From UBA4486 sp041984885 (GTDB taxonomy: Bacteria; Pseudomonadota; Gammaproteobacteria; Eutrophobiales; Eutrophobiaceae): 64,000 nt of DNA. Shown here piece after piece: positions 38,325-48,230 of the stretch. Made by a program: the position numbers and the translations under genes. The stretch covers positions 1 through 64,000 of the forward strand of contig JBHIXH010000006.1 of the NCBI GenBank assembly GCA_041984885.1. The letters are read 5' to 3'. The first letter of the stretch is position 1, and every line of letters begins with the position of its first letter. Under the pieces are notes generated by a model, which saw only the letters and a list, made by a program, of their open reading frames with translations, searched no databases and had not been told where the DNA came from.

Positions 38325-39841
38325 GCCGGTTTTTTCTTTTTCTTGTCCGGGTGTTGGCGTGACATCGACAGGCCGAGCAGTGCAAACATAAGACCTACTA
38401 TGAATACATTGCCGGATTTACTGTAGGGTGTCATGCCTTCGTACGGGATGACCTGGCCGGCCAGTACGTCCGTACGATGTTGCGGAGACCGGGAAATAAT
38501 TTTTCCTTTCTCATCTATTAACGCGCTGATGCCGGTATTCGTTGCCCGCAACATGTAGCGCCCGGTTTCAATTGATCGCATCCTGGCCATTTGTAAATGT
38601 TGGTGGGCGGCAATTGAATCGCCAAACCAGGCATCATTGCTGACATTGATCAACAAGCTCGCCTGCGGCAAGGCTTTTATGGTGAGTTCACCGAATACAT
38701 CTTCGTAACAGATGGATACGCCGAGCACCTCACCGGCGGCTATCAGGATTGGTTGTTCCTGCTCGCCGGCAGAGAAGCTCGACATCGGTATGTGTAAAAA
38801 CGAAAGTATGGGCCTGAGTACCGAATCAAACGGCAGGTATTCACCGAACGGTACCAGGTGTTGCTTGTGATAAAACTGATCTGTCTCACCAAAGCGGATC
38901 AGGCTGTTGAAATAATGCGGTGTCTCCGGATCCTTCCAGGCAAGCCCGCTGATTAATGCAGAACCTGACCTGGCACTTCTTTGTCGAATCGTCTTCAGTA
39001 TCGGTGTTGCCTCGTGATAAAACAGGGGTAACGCGGTCTCCGGCCAGAGTATCAGGTCGTGACCCCAGTACGGTTCAGTCAGGTCCAGATAGAGATCGAT
39101 CGTTTTTTGCCGCTGTTCCGGTAGCCATTTCAGTTCCTGTGGAATACCACCCTGGATCAACGCAACCTGTAACGTTTTATCTTTCGGTCGGGTCCAGTCA
39201 GCTTCCAGGCTTTGCAGGCTGAACGCCCAGATACAAACCAGGCTGACCGCGGCCAGTAGTTTGTCGCGTTTTCTACCGACGATGATCAGCGTGAACATAC
39301 CGGCGGTCATTGCCGTCAGCCAGCTGGTGCCATAGACGCCAAATATCGGAGCAATCCCGGCAAGCGGGCTGTCCGTCTGGCTGTAACCGAGATTCAGCCA
39401 GGGAAAACCGGTAAAGATCCATGAGCGGAACCACTCGGCCAGTGTCCATACGGCTGGCAGGATAACGATCAGTCGGACATAGGTTCGACATCGACGATAA
39501 CGAAATGTAACCCAGGCAACGAGTGCGGGATATAAAGACAAAAACAGGATGAGCAACAACGTGAAGGCAATGGCCATGATGAAAGACACACCGCCAAACA
39601 GGTTGATGCTGATATGTAACCAGCTGACACCGAAACCGAACAGACCAAGTCCAAAAAAATAACCGAGCAATAACGATTGCTTCACCGATGAGGTTTTAAC
39701 GAGTAAATAAAATACGATCGCGAGCGTGAGTAAAGGAATAAAAAATAATTGATACGGGGCAAACCCCGATACGGTGACCGCACCACAGGTAAACGCTATA
39801 ACCAGCTTGAGCAGAAACGCCTGTTTATCAGACAAGATCAT
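38321..39841 (-). CDS. lnt: Apolipoprotein N-acyltransferase
   Basis: Adds the third acyl chain to bacterial lipoproteins at the outer face of the inner membrane. 506 residues: five to six N-terminal helices, then a nitrilase domain with W-P-E-T-A-L-P (catalytic Glu), the Lys in K-Q-H-L-V-P-F-G-E-Y and the nucleophile in S-I-C-Y-E-D-V-F, followed by a final helix and a lysine-rich tail. Last gene of the miaB-phoH-ybeY-corC-lnt operon. Confidence 0.96.
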   Translation of the reverse strand: MILSDKQAFLLKLVIAFTCGAVTVSGFAPYQLFFIPLLTLAIVFYLLVKTSSVKQSLLLGYFFGLGLFGFGVSWLHISINLFGGVSFIMAIAFTLLLILFLSLYPALVAWVTFRYRRCRTYVRLIVILPAVWTLAEWFRSWIFTGFPWLNLGYSQTDSPLAGIAPIFGVYGTSWLTAMTAGMFTLIIVGRKRDKLLAAVSLVCIWAFSLQSLEADWTRPKDKTLQVALIQGGIPQELKWLPEQRQKTIDLYLDLTEPYWGHDLILWPETALPLFYHEATPILKTIRQRSARSGSALISGLAWKDPETPHYFNSLIRFGETDQFYHKQHLVPFGEYLPFDSVLRPILSFLHIPMSSFSAGEQEQPILIAAGEVLGVSICYEDVFGELTIKALPQASLLINVSNDAWFGDSIAAHQHLQMARMRSIETGRYMLRATNTGISALIDEKGKIISRSPQHRTDVLAGQVIPYEGMTPYSKSGNVFIVGLMFALLGLSMSRQHPDKKKKKPA

Positions 39842-39878
39842 CTGAAGATATTAAAAAGATGTGAGCCTGACGTTAAAA

Positions 39879-40739
39879 TCAGGTGGTGTCTTCGTTGACT
39901 GTTGACGGCGGTTCAAGCTTGATAAAACGCATTAAGTGGATACGCCGTTGATCCGAACGCAGGATTTTTATATTGACACCATCTGTTTCCAGTGTTTCGC
40001 CCCGTTTCGGCAAATGACCGAACCGGTTCAATACAAAACCGCCAATCGTATCGAATTCTTCTGTCGGTAACTCAAGCCGGAAATAGTCGTTGATCTCCTG
40101 TAATGGTGTGATTGCCCTGATCGTGTAGCGGTTACGCCCATGCTGGTGAATCATGTTTTCATCTTCAAAATCATGTTCGTCTTCTATCTCACCAACGATT
40201 TCCTCGATCACATCCTCAATCGTAACAATACCGGCAACGTTGACATATTCATCGACAATGATCGCCATATGGTTACGATTTGCCCTGAATTCCCGTAGTA
40301 ATACATTCAGGCGCTTGCTTTCAGGCACGAATACCGCCGGACGCATCAGGTCCTTTATTTCGAACTCTTCTTCTTCATCCGAATTAAACGTGGCCAGCAG
40401 ATCCTTGGCCAGCAGGATCCCTGTGACTTCATCTTTATGACCACTGATCACGGGAAAGCGTGAATGTCCGGATTCGATTACAGTCTCGAGTATTTCTTCG
40501 GGTGCAGCATTGTCCTCAATGACGACCATTTGTACGCGTGGCACCATGATATCGCGTACGCGTTGCTCACAGACTTGCAGTACACCCTCGATCATGGCGA
40601 CTTCATCAGGCTGCAACAGGTTGTCATCCCCGGATTGATGAATGAAGTCGATAAACGACTCCCTATCGGAGGGCATGCCGGAGATGCGATTGATCAGTCG
40701 TTGAATAAAACCGATCGTCTGGGTTTGTTCGTCAGCCAT
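39879..40739 (-). CDS. corC: CorC/HlyC-family protein (YbeX-like) with CBS pair
   Basis: 286 residues: two CBS domains (V-R-D-I-M-V-P-R-V-Q-M onward and L-M-R-P-A-V-F-V-P-E-S) followed by a C-terminal transporter-associated domain with D-T-I-G-G-F-V-L-N-R-F-G. No membrane helix, as in E. coli CorC (YbeX), linked to Mg/Co efflux and ribosome-related phenotypes. One-base overlap with ybeY (TGATG). Confidence 0.94.
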   Translation of the reverse strand: MADEQTQTIGFIQRLINRISGMPSDRESFIDFIHQSGDDNLLQPDEVAMIEGVLQVCEQRVRDIMVPRVQMVVIEDNAAPEEILETVIESGHSRFPVISGHKDEVTGILLAKDLLATFNSDEEEEFEIKDLMRPAVFVPESKRLNVLLREFRANRNHMAIIVDEYVNVAGIVTIEDVIEEIVGEIEDEHDFEDENMIHQHGRNRYTIRAITPLQEINDYFRLELPTEEFDTIGGFVLNRFGHLPKRGETLETDGVNIKILRSDQRRIHLMRFIKLEPPSTVNEDTT

Positions 40740-41197
40740 CAGTGATCAGCGATCACATAAGGATCGGCGTAGCCAAGTTGTTGCATGAGTTTACATTCCA
40801 GTAGTTCCATTTTTTTTGCGTCTTCGTTTTCTACATGATCATAACCGAGCAGGTGCAGGGTGCCATGCATGACAAGGTGTGCCCAGTGGGCTTCTAGCGT
40901 CTTTCCCTGTGCTTTTGCCTCACGATTCACAACCGGGACACTGATGACGATGTCGCCGATGACCCGATCTGACTGCAGGTTGTCATCGTTATACAGGAAA
41001 GATAAAACATTCGTTGTATGATCCTTGTTTCGATAGCGTTGATTCAGTTCAGTGATCTCGGCCTCATCCACCAGGCGCACGGTGATTTCGGCATGACATT
41101 GCTGGTTATCGAGCACAAGTGAAATCCAGTCATAAAACCGGCTCTCCGCCGGGCAGTCGCTATCGGTACTGATAGTTTGCAGTGTCAGCTCAAGCAT
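40739..41197 (-). CDS. ybeY: Endoribonuclease / rRNA maturation factor YbeY
   Basis: Needed for 16S rRNA 3'-end processing and 70S quality control. 152 residues with the zinc motif H-G-T-L-H-L-L-G-Y-D-H near the C-terminus and N-x-L-S-F in T-T-N-V-L-S-F-L-Y. Start overlaps the phoH stop by one base. Confidence 0.96.
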   Translation of the reverse strand: MLELTLQTISTDSDCPAESRFYDWISLVLDNQQCHAEITVRLVDEAEITELNQRYRNKDHTTNVLSFLYNDDNLQSDRVIGDIVISVPVVNREAKAQGKTLEAHWAHLVMHGTLHLLGYDHVENEDAKKMELLECKLMQQLGYADPYVIADH

Positions 41198-42183
41198 CAG
41201 TCTTTGTCCGTTTGACCGGATTCGTGTTTTTCATACGCGTTCAGAATGCGGGCAACAAGCGGATGACGCACGACATCAACAGATTTAAACCAGGTAAAAC
41301 TGATGCCCTCCTGTTCATCAAGTATATCGATGACGTGTTTCAGACCGGAGTTTTTGCCATTCGGTAAATCAATCTGGGTAATATCCCCGGTGATGACCGC
41401 GGTTGAGCCGAAACCAATTCGGGTCAAAAACATTTTCATCTGTTCATTCGTCGTATTTTGTGCCTCGTCGAGAATCACGAACGATTCATTCAGCGTGCGG
41501 CCACGCATAAATGCGAGCGGTGCGATCTCGATCACGTTGCGCTCGATAAACTTCGCGACTTTTTCAAAGCCAAGCATCTCGTATAACGCGTCATACAACG
41601 GGCGTAAGTATGGATCGACTTTCTGTACCAGGTCGCCGGGCAAAAAGCCGAGACGTTCGCCTGCCTCGACGGCAGGGCGTACCAGAACCAGTCGACGTGC
41701 CCGTTCCTGTTCCAGCGCGGCCACTGCCGAGGCGACGGCAAGATAGGTCTTGCCGGTACCGGCCGGACCAATGCCAAAGTTGATATCGTTTTCCTGGATG
41801 CTCTTTATATAACGTCGCTGATTCGGACTTCTGCCCTTGATAACCTGCCGCCTGATCTTGATTAACACTTCCTTGTCACGTTGTTTGTCCAGTGGCATCG
41901 CGTGGGTGGCCTCCTGCAAAAACAGGTGTACACGTTCCGGTGACAATGTTTCTTCACCGGTGCTGTCATACAGTTCACGGATCAGTTGTTCGGCCAGCGT
42001 GGTGGATTCCGCTGACCCGCTCAGGCTGAAACTGTTACCACGGTTACTGATGCTGACACCAATGCGTTTTTCCACCTGGCGCAGGTGTTCGTCCAGCGGT
42101 CCGCACAGATTCGCAAGTCGTTCGTTATCGACCGGTGATAACACCAGATCGATCCGGCTTTGTTCGACTGTGGATTGGCTCAA
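41197..42183 (-). CDS. ybeZ: PhoH-family ATPase YbeZ
   Basis: 328 residues. N-terminal KH-like region, then the P-loop G-P-A-G-T-G-K-T-Y-L-A and Walker B F-V-I-L-D-E-A-Q-N, plus G-D-x-T-Q-I-D-L-P. A predicted RNA-linked ATPase that partners YbeY in many bacteria. Overlaps miaB by four bases (ATGA). Confidence 0.94.
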   Translation of the reverse strand: MSQSTVEQSRIDLVLSPVDNERLANLCGPLDEHLRQVEKRIGVSISNRGNSFSLSGSAESTTLAEQLIRELYDSTGEETLSPERVHLFLQEATHAMPLDKQRDKEVLIKIRRQVIKGRSPNQRRYIKSIQENDINFGIGPAGTGKTYLAVASAVAALEQERARRLVLVRPAVEAGERLGFLPGDLVQKVDPYLRPLYDALYEMLGFEKVAKFIERNVIEIAPLAFMRGRTLNESFVILDEAQNTTNEQMKMFLTRIGFGSTAVITGDITQIDLPNGKNSGLKHVIDILDEQEGISFTWFKSVDVVRHPLVARILNAYEKHESGQTDKD

Positions 42184-43553
42184 GGAGAGATCAGTACCGG
42201 TTCGTTGGCAGTAACAGTGGTGGCGGTGGTCGTGACGGGTTCGCCACGGAGTGAATTCGGTAATGCCTCTGTGATCTTCAGCGTGACAAAATTTCCAATC
42301 AACGAGCTGTCACCGTAGAAATTCACGATACGGTTGTTTTCCGTACGGCCACAGATTTGCTGCGGGTTCTTTCTGGCCGGGCCTTCGACCAGGATCGTCT
42401 GCTCGGTGCCAACCATGCTTTCACTGATCGCTGTGGCCATCTGGTTGATGCGGTTTTGCAATAGCTGCAGGCGTTCTTTTTTTACCGGCATCGGTGTGTC
42501 ATCCGGCAGGTTCGCCGCCGGCGTTCCCGGGCGGGCGCTGTAGATAAAGCTGAACGACTGATCGTAACCAATGTCTGCGATCAGGTTCATCGTTGCCTCG
42601 AAGTCGGCTGCGGTCTCGCCGGGAAAACCCACGATAAAATCCGATGACAGGCTGATGTCCGGTCGTATCTGTCGCAGTTTACGTATGCGTGACTTGTATT
42701 CGAGAATGGTGTGGTTGCGTTTCATCAGGGCAAGCACACGATCGGAACCGCTTTGTACCGGTAGATGCAAATGATTAACGAGTTGTGGTACCCGTGCATA
42801 GACATCGATCAGGGCATCGGTAAATTCCATTGGATGTGACGTGGTATAACGAATGCGGTCGATACCATCAATGACGGCAACGTATTCAATCAATCGGGCA
42901 AAGTCGCAAATCTCGCCGGTATGCATCTCACCGCGATACGCGTTGACATTCTGACCCAGCAGTGTGACTTCGCGCACGCCCTGTTCGGCCAGTTGCACAA
43001 CCTCGGTCAACACATCATCCAGCGGCCGGCTGATCTCCTCACCGCGGGTGTATGGCACGACACAAAACGTACAATACTTGCTGCAACCTTCCATGATGGA
43101 AACAAATGCAGTCGGGCCTTCGGCGCGTGGTTCGGGTAAACGATCAAACTTTTCGATCTCCGGAAAGCTGATATCAACGACCGGTTTTTTCCGGGTTAAT
43201 ACGTCTTCGTACATCTCCGGCAGGCGGTGCAGTGTCTGTGGCCCGAAGATCATGTCGACGTACGGTGCCCGTTGCCAGATTTGATCGCCTTCCTGGCTGG
43301 CGACACAACCGCCGACACCAATGACCAGGCCCGGATTCTTTTCTTTCAACAGGCGCCAGCGGCCGAGTTCGGAAAACAGTTTTTCCTGCGCCTTTTCCCG
43401 TATCGAACAGGTGTTAAACAGGATGACATCGGCATCGGCGGCTTCGGTCGTCGGTTCGAGCGCGTGCGACTGCCGCAGCACATCGTGCATCTTGTCAGAA
43501 TCGTATTCGTTCATCTGGCAACCGAACGTCTTGACGAAAAGTTTTCCTGCCAT
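42180..43553 (-). CDS. miaB: tRNA-2-methylthio-N6-dimethylallyladenosine synthase MiaB
   Basis: Radical-SAM methylthiotransferase for ms2i6A37. 457 residues from the ATG at 43553 (M-A-G-K-L-F-V-K-T-F-G-C-Q-M-N); an upstream in-frame start at 43604 lacks family similarity. N-terminal cluster cysteines in G-C-Q-M-N, N-T-C-S-I-R and G-C-V-A, radical-SAM C-S-K-Y-C-T-F-C, and a C-terminal TRAM domain. First gene of the operon. Confidence 0.96.
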   Translation of the reverse strand: MAGKLFVKTFGCQMNEYDSDKMHDVLRQSHALEPTTEAADADVILFNTCSIREKAQEKLFSELGRWRLLKEKNPGLVIGVGGCVASQEGDQIWQRAPYVDMIFGPQTLHRLPEMYEDVLTRKKPVVDISFPEIEKFDRLPEPRAEGPTAFVSIMEGCSKYCTFCVVPYTRGEEISRPLDDVLTEVVQLAEQGVREVTLLGQNVNAYRGEMHTGEICDFARLIEYVAVIDGIDRIRYTTSHPMEFTDALIDVYARVPQLVNHLHLPVQSGSDRVLALMKRNHTILEYKSRIRKLRQIRPDISLSSDFIVGFPGETAADFEATMNLIADIGYDQSFSFIYSARPGTPAANLPDDTPMPVKKERLQLLQNRINQMATAISESMVGTEQTILVEGPARKNPQQICGRTENNRIVNFYGDSSLIGNFVTLKITEALPNSLRGEPVTTTATTVTANEPVLISP

Positions 43554-43712
43554 GCGTAACCTGAAATTTATAACTAATTGATAATTATAGTAAAAAGTTC
43601 GCAATAGACTCGATATGAAGAAGCAATTGCGAAACGGCCGGTTACGTTACACGTTCTGCGACGAGTTTTCCAGACATTCAGACCTGCGTAAGCTAATAAT
43701 TTTGCAGGGATT

Positions 43713-44135
43713 TTACGATTTTAGTTCAGACTCGAGTTGCTTGATCCGGGCCAGCGCCTGATCGCGGGATTTCGCGGCATCGGTCAGCTCGGCCAGCGCC
43801 TCAAATGCGGATGACTCGGCATGCTCGGCTCGCTCGATCAAGGCCTCCCGTTGTTTACTCAAATTCAACTCCTGCCGACTTGGCCCGAACAGCTTTCTCA
43901 GCCAGTCACGCAGCGCCGGCTGGTGGGAATGTATGATCGACTCCAGTTCTTTCTCGTATTCGTTGTCGGCTTCACCGGAGCGGGCAAGAAATGCGACCAG
44001 TTCACTGCGCAACTGACTGATCTGCTCGGAATCAAAATGGTCCTGTAACTGGTACAGCTCGACCAGCGACAACAGGCTTTTGATCAAGCGTGCTTTTTTG
44101 TATCCGTCAGCAGTGTCCGGAATGGTCAGGGACAT
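43713..44135 (-). CDS. Hypothetical coiled-coil protein
   Basis: 140 residues, soluble, mostly helical with a C-terminal coiled coil (S-K-Q-R-E-A-L-I-E-R-A-E-H-A-E, A-R-I-K-Q-L-E-S-E-L). No motif that I can name. It sits alone between miaB and the ModE-type regulator, 33 bases after the end of the latter on the same strand, so it may be read from the same transcript. Function unknown. Confidence 0.55.
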   Translation of the reverse strand: MSLTIPDTADGYKKARLIKSLLSLVELYQLQDHFDSEQISQLRSELVAFLARSGEADNEYEKELESIIHSHQPALRDWLRKLFGPSRQELNLSKQREALIERAEHAESSAFEALAELTDAAKSRDQALARIKQLESELKS

Positions 44136-44168
44136 GGGTTAGTCAATTATTTCTCGTTGTCTACGATT

Positions 44169-45239
44169 TTAAGCGAAAAGTCGCTGCAACGGCACCGTTT
44201 TACCGGACTGACTGCAATCATAACCGGCTATCCTTGCCGAATATTTCTGAAATTCAACCGAGTTCAATTGCTCGATCAGTTGTTTGCGGAATGGTTTATT
44301 CAGTTGCGGCGCCAGTGCCAGGCAGTATTGTTCCCGCACCAGCGGGATAAATCCAAGTTTAAACCTGTCCGCTGCGGCTTTCAGTCCGATACCGACATCG
44401 GCCGCGCCACTGGCCACCATCGCGGCCACTGCCAGGTGGGTATATTCCTCATTCACATAACCATTGATGTCCTGACTCCTGATACTTTCCTGTTGCAAAA
44501 GCGAATCCAGGAGTATGCGCGTGCCGGATTCCTGTTGTCGGTTGATAAAACGCACCGAGCGCCGCGTTAAATTGGCAAGCCGGTGAATCTTTTTCGGATT
44601 GCCTTTCTGCACGATCAACCCCTGTTCGCGGATTGCCAGCTTGATACAACTGGCGTGGGCAAGGCGCAGATAGTGATGAAACTGCTCCAGTTCTGCACCG
44701 GCGTATTTCTCCACAGGAAAATGAAAACCGGCGACATCACACTCGTGGTTGGCCAGCGCGCGCAGATTATTCAGGCTGCCTCGAACCTGCACGCTAAATG
44801 CTGTTTTACTAATCTCGCGTACTCGCTTGAGCAGCTGTTCCAGCAGCAGGTCATGACTGATGAAGACACGCAGTGTGGCATTCGCGGCATGCTGTTGCAG
44901 GTGCTGCAGGCTGGAATTGATGCGCGAGGAATGCTCTTCCAGCAGGGACGCCAGTTGCGTGCGAACCTCTGTATCTTCAATTATCAGGGTCTGACTGAAT
45001 TCACTCAGGCTCGCTCCCTGTTTTCGTCCCCGGTCAGCCTGTACCAGGGGTTGCTGAAAGTGGTGTTCCCATTCGCGTAGCAAGCCCCAGGCAAAGCGAT
45101 ACGACACGCCAATGGATTTTGCGGCCTGGCGTATCGAACCGGTTGAATGAATTTCACTTAATAATGCAAGCAAACGGGCGTCAATCGCCAACTTGTCGTT
45201 GCCCTCGAAACGCCAATGCAGATCCAGCCTAATATGCAT
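44169..45239 (-). CDS. ModE-type regulator with periplasmic-binding-like sensor domain
   Basis: 356 residues. N-terminal winged helix of ModE type (L-L-S-E-I-H-S-T-G-S-I-R-Q-A-A-K-S-I-G-V-S-Y-R-F-A-W). The C-terminal part is a PBP-like domain (L-R-V-F-I-S-H-D-L-L, then G-S-L-N-N-L-R-A-L, D-V-A-G-F-H-F-P, E-S-G-T-R-I-L-L, G-A-A-D-V-G-I-G), not the Mop/TOBE domain of classical ModE. Divergent from the porin-tupABC genes, so tungstate or molybdate is the likely ligand (inference). Confidence 0.83.
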   Translation of the reverse strand: MHIRLDLHWRFEGNDKLAIDARLLALLSEIHSTGSIRQAAKSIGVSYRFAWGLLREWEHHFQQPLVQADRGRKQGASLSEFSQTLIIEDTEVRTQLASLLEEHSSRINSSLQHLQQHAANATLRVFISHDLLLEQLLKRVREISKTAFSVQVRGSLNNLRALANHECDVAGFHFPVEKYAGAELEQFHHYLRLAHASCIKLAIREQGLIVQKGNPKKIHRLANLTRRSVRFINRQQESGTRILLDSLLQQESIRSQDINGYVNEEYTHLAVAAMVASGAADVGIGLKAAADRFKLGFIPLVREQYCLALAPQLNKPFRKQLIEQLNSVEFQKYSARIAGYDCSQSGKTVPLQRLFA

Positions 45240-45328
45240 AGATAAACATATTACAGTTTATAAATAGATGTATAAAATAATAAAAATAATAATAACAGGC
45301 AAAACTTTGCATATTAAGGGGTGAAAAA
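45240..45328. promoter_or_regulatory. Divergent regulator/porin-tup intergenic region
   Basis: An 89-bp AT-rich gap. AATATGCA at 45231-45238 and its inverse TGCATATT at 45308-45315 flank the region, and AATATG (45231-45236) with CATATT (45247-45252) forms a shorter inverted repeat across the regulator start. These are candidate operator half-sites. TATAAA-type -10 matches are too many to choose between. Confidence 0.35.
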
Positions 45329-46666
45329 ATGAAATATATATATCGTATTCTTTTCTGTCTGTGTCTGGCTCCGGTGGCGACTGCGGCCGAGAATCAGGCC
45401 TTGATGCAGTTACTGAAGGCGCTACATGAAAACGGCACGATTGATGAGCAAACCTATGAACTGGTGACGCGCGTCGCCGACCAGGAATCGCTGGCACAAC
45501 AGCAGCAGGTGAAGCAGGTAGCGAAAACCGAGTCAGAGCGTACGGCCAGGGAAACCGTCAAACAGGAAATCAGCCAGAACGTCAGTTTGAATAAAAATAC
45601 CGGGCCGTCGGTACGACTCGGTGGTCGTATCCAGGTTGATGCGGCTGCGTATGACGGTGATGTCAGCAGTCATAATGATGGTACCGAGATACGCCGGGCA
45701 CGATTGTTTGCCAGTGGCAGCCTGACCGATAACTGGAAGTACAAATTACAATACGATTTTACCAGTACCGGCAACAGCGGCATTCAGGATGCCTATCTCG
45801 ATTACGCCGGCCTTGACTGGTTTGACATCCGCCTCGGCCATTTTAAAGAGCCGTTCAGTTTGCAGAACATGACCAGCTCCAAGTACATCACGTTCATGGA
45901 ACGTGGCATGCCGCATGTTTTTGCCGAGGGACGCAACCTTGGTCTGCAGTTACACACGGGCGGAGATAACTGGAATCTTTACGGCGGGGTATTTGGTGAT
46001 GGCCGGGATGGCGCGGCCAGCGATAACGATGAAGGAATGGGCGTGTCCGGTCGTGCTACCTGGGCCCCATTAAAGTCAGAGCAGCAGTTGGTACACCTGG
46101 GGTTATCTGCGTCCTGGCGTGAAACCGGATCTGTCGACACCTTACGTTTTCGTGAACGACCGGAGTCCCATGTCACCGATACCCGGCTGGTGGACACCGG
46201 TACGTTTGATGCGGATTCATTCACACGTTATGTCGCCGAAGCAGCCTGGGTCTATGGACCGTTCAACCTGCAGGGGGAGTATTACCACACTGTTGTTGAT
46301 CGTGAAATCACGGGTAATTCAGATCTGGATTTTAACGGTTTTTATCTGGAAGGCGGCTGGTTTATTACCGGCGAATCGATGAACTACAAACAGTCGGGAA
46401 GTTTCGGTCGTGTTAAACCGAATGCCTATGTCGGACAGGGTGGCATCGGTGCCTGGCAGTTGGCAACGCGTTTCAGCAATCTGGATCTGACCGACGAGGA
46501 TATCACCGGTGGCGAGATTGACAGCTTCACCGTTGGCCTTAACTGGTATGCGACACCGGATATCCGTTTCACTGCCAACTATATCAACGTGCTGGAAGTC
46601 GATGGCGGCGGGGCGGATGGTGATGAACCGAATGTGTTCCAGGTGCGAGCCCAGGTGGAATTCTGA
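45329..46666 (+). CDS. Porin of the OprO/OprP family
   Basis: 445 residues: signal peptide (cleavage T-A-A near 20), a coiled-coil stretch (Q-Q-Q-Q-V-K-Q-V-A-K-T-E-S-E), then a beta-barrel starting G-G-R-I-Q-V-D-A-A-A-Y and ending in Phe (R-A-Q-V-E-F). E-I-R-R-A-R-L-F-A-S-G and F-K-E-P-F-S-L-Q are typical of this family. Being first in a tup operon it probably admits tungstate or a related oxyanion through the outer membrane (inference), rather than phosphate. Confidence 0.85.
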   Translation: MKYIYRILFCLCLAPVATAAENQALMQLLKALHENGTIDEQTYELVTRVADQESLAQQQQVKQVAKTESERTARETVKQEISQNVSLNKNTGPSVRLGGRIQVDAAAYDGDVSSHNDGTEIRRARLFASGSLTDNWKYKLQYDFTSTGNSGIQDAYLDYAGLDWFDIRLGHFKEPFSLQNMTSSKYITFMERGMPHVFAEGRNLGLQLHTGGDNWNLYGGVFGDGRDGAASDNDEGMGVSGRATWAPLKSEQQLVHLGLSASWRETGSVDTLRFRERPESHVTDTRLVDTGTFDADSFTRYVAEAAWVYGPFNLQGEYYHTVVDREITGNSDLDFNGFYLEGGWFITGESMNYKQSGSFGRVKPNAYVGQGGIGAWQLATRFSNLDLTDEDITGGEIDSFTVGLNWYATPDIRFTANYINVLEVDGGGADGDEPNVFQVRAQVEF

Positions 46667-46699
46667 TAAGTCATTTTAAAACGAACAGGAGCGGTAAAC

Positions 46700-47503
46700 A
46701 TGCGGTATAGAAATTTTGTAATTTTATTTTCACTACTGTTTTTGACAGTGAACGTACAGGCAGGTGATCGTTTGCGTATGGCAACAACGACGAGTACGGA
46801 TAATTCCGGTTTGTTGTCCGTCTTGCACCCACCGTTTGAACAGCAACAGGACATCAGGATCGATGTGATCGCGGTCGGTACCGGCAAGGCATTACGACTG
46901 GGGCAGCAGGGCGATGTGGATATTGTGTTTGTGCATGCACCTGCAGCCGAACAGAAATTTGTTGATTCCGGTTATGGTGTCGAACGGTTGCCGGTCATGC
47001 ATAATGATTTCGTCATCATCGGACCAGAAGATGATCCGGCAGGTATGTCCGGCGTGAATGACGCAGGCCAGGCATTAAAGAAAATGGCCGAGTCGCAGCA
47101 AGTCTTTATTTCACGTGGTGATGATTCCGGTACGCATAAAAAGGAAATGGCACTCTGGCAGTCAGCCGGCATGCAGCCGGGTGGTGACTGGTACCTGGCG
47201 GTGGGTCAGGGTATGGGGGCGGTGTTGAAAATAGCAGACGACAAACAGGCATACACGCTGACCGATCGCGGTACTTTTCTCGCTTACAAGGACAAGATAA
47301 GTCTGAAAGTCCTGATCGAGGGTGATGCAGCGTTATTCAATCCATACCACATAATTATGGTTAACCCGGATAAACATTCACATGTTAATTCTGCAGCCGC
47401 ACAGGCTTATATCGAGTTTATCCGTAGCGAACAGGGCCAGGCGATCATTCGCGATTACAGGGTCAACGGTGAGCAATTGTTTCATCCGGACGTGATTGAA
47501 TGA
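46700..47503 (+). CDS. tupA: Tungstate ABC transporter substrate-binding protein TupA
   Basis: 267 residues with signal peptide (cleavage near V-Q-A 22). The oxyanion-binding motif T-T-T-S-T-D-N-S-G-L-L and S-R-G-D-D-S-G-T-H-K-K-E match the TupA family, which binds tungstate very tightly. AGGAGCGG precedes the ATG. Second gene of the porin-tupABC operon. Confidence 0.93.
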   Translation: MRYRNFVILFSLLFLTVNVQAGDRLRMATTTSTDNSGLLSVLHPPFEQQQDIRIDVIAVGTGKALRLGQQGDVDIVFVHAPAAEQKFVDSGYGVERLPVMHNDFVIIGPEDDPAGMSGVNDAGQALKKMAESQQVFISRGDDSGTHKKEMALWQSAGMQPGGDWYLAVGQGMGAVLKIADDKQAYTLTDRGTFLAYKDKISLKVLIEGDAALFNPYHIIMVNPDKHSHVNSAAAQAYIEFIRSEQGQAIIRDYRVNGEQLFHPDVIE

Positions 47504-47537
47504 GTTTGTCTAAATCAATCAATGCTAATATTGGCGC

Positions 47538-48230
47538 GTGGATTATTTTCTCTACGCGCTGACCAGCGCGTTTCAACTTATCTTCGGTCTTGATAGTGAA
47601 GTCTTTGTTATCGCATCGACTTCACTATTGATATCGACTATCGCAACCTTGCTGGCTGCGGGAGTCTCGATCCCGGCCGGTATTTTCCTGTCTTTGAACG
47701 AGTTTCGTGGCAAGCGATTACTGCTGAACATACTGAATACTTTAATGGCGTTACCCACTGTTGTCGTCGGTTTGTTCCTGTATGGCCTGTTGACGCGACA
47801 GGGCCCGGCAGGCGATCTGGGGCTGTTATACACACCGGCGGCCATGGTGCTCGGCCAGTTCATCCTGATTACGCCCATCATTACGAATCTGACGCAATCA
47901 ACGGTTTCTTCTGCTGATCCGCGTTTACTGCAGACATGCCTGTCACTGGGTGCGAATCGATGGCAACAGCTGACGGTGTTCACAGTTGAACTTCGACTCG
48001 GACTGATGGCAGCGGTCGTTGCCGGTTTCGGGCGGGCGATTGGCGAGGTTGGTGTGGCGATGATGCTCGGTGGCAACATTGAAGGTTATACACGAACGAT
48101 GACAACAGCGATCGCTCTGGAAACCAGCAAAGGTGAATTTGAACTGGCGTTGGCACTGGGGATATTACTGCTGGTTGTTGCGTTTATCGTCAATGGTCTG
48201 CTATTTCGATTGCAGAGGCGACCGACGTGA
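47538..48230 (+). CDS. tupB: Tungstate ABC transporter permease TupB
   Basis: 230 residues from a GTG start, about five to six membrane helices. The ABC-coupling motif is G-R-A-I-G-E-V-G-V-A-M-M-L-G-G-N-I-E-G-Y, as in TupB. Overlaps tupC by four bases. Confidence 0.93.
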   Translation: MDYFLYALTSAFQLIFGLDSEVFVIASTSLLISTIATLLAAGVSIPAGIFLSLNEFRGKRLLLNILNTLMALPTVVVGLFLYGLLTRQGPAGDLGLLYTPAAMVLGQFILITPIITNLTQSTVSSADPRLLQTCLSLGANRWQQLTVFTVELRLGLMAAVVAGFGRAIGEVGVAMMLGGNIEGYTRTMTTAIALETSKGEFELALALGILLLVVAFIVNGLLFRLQRRPT

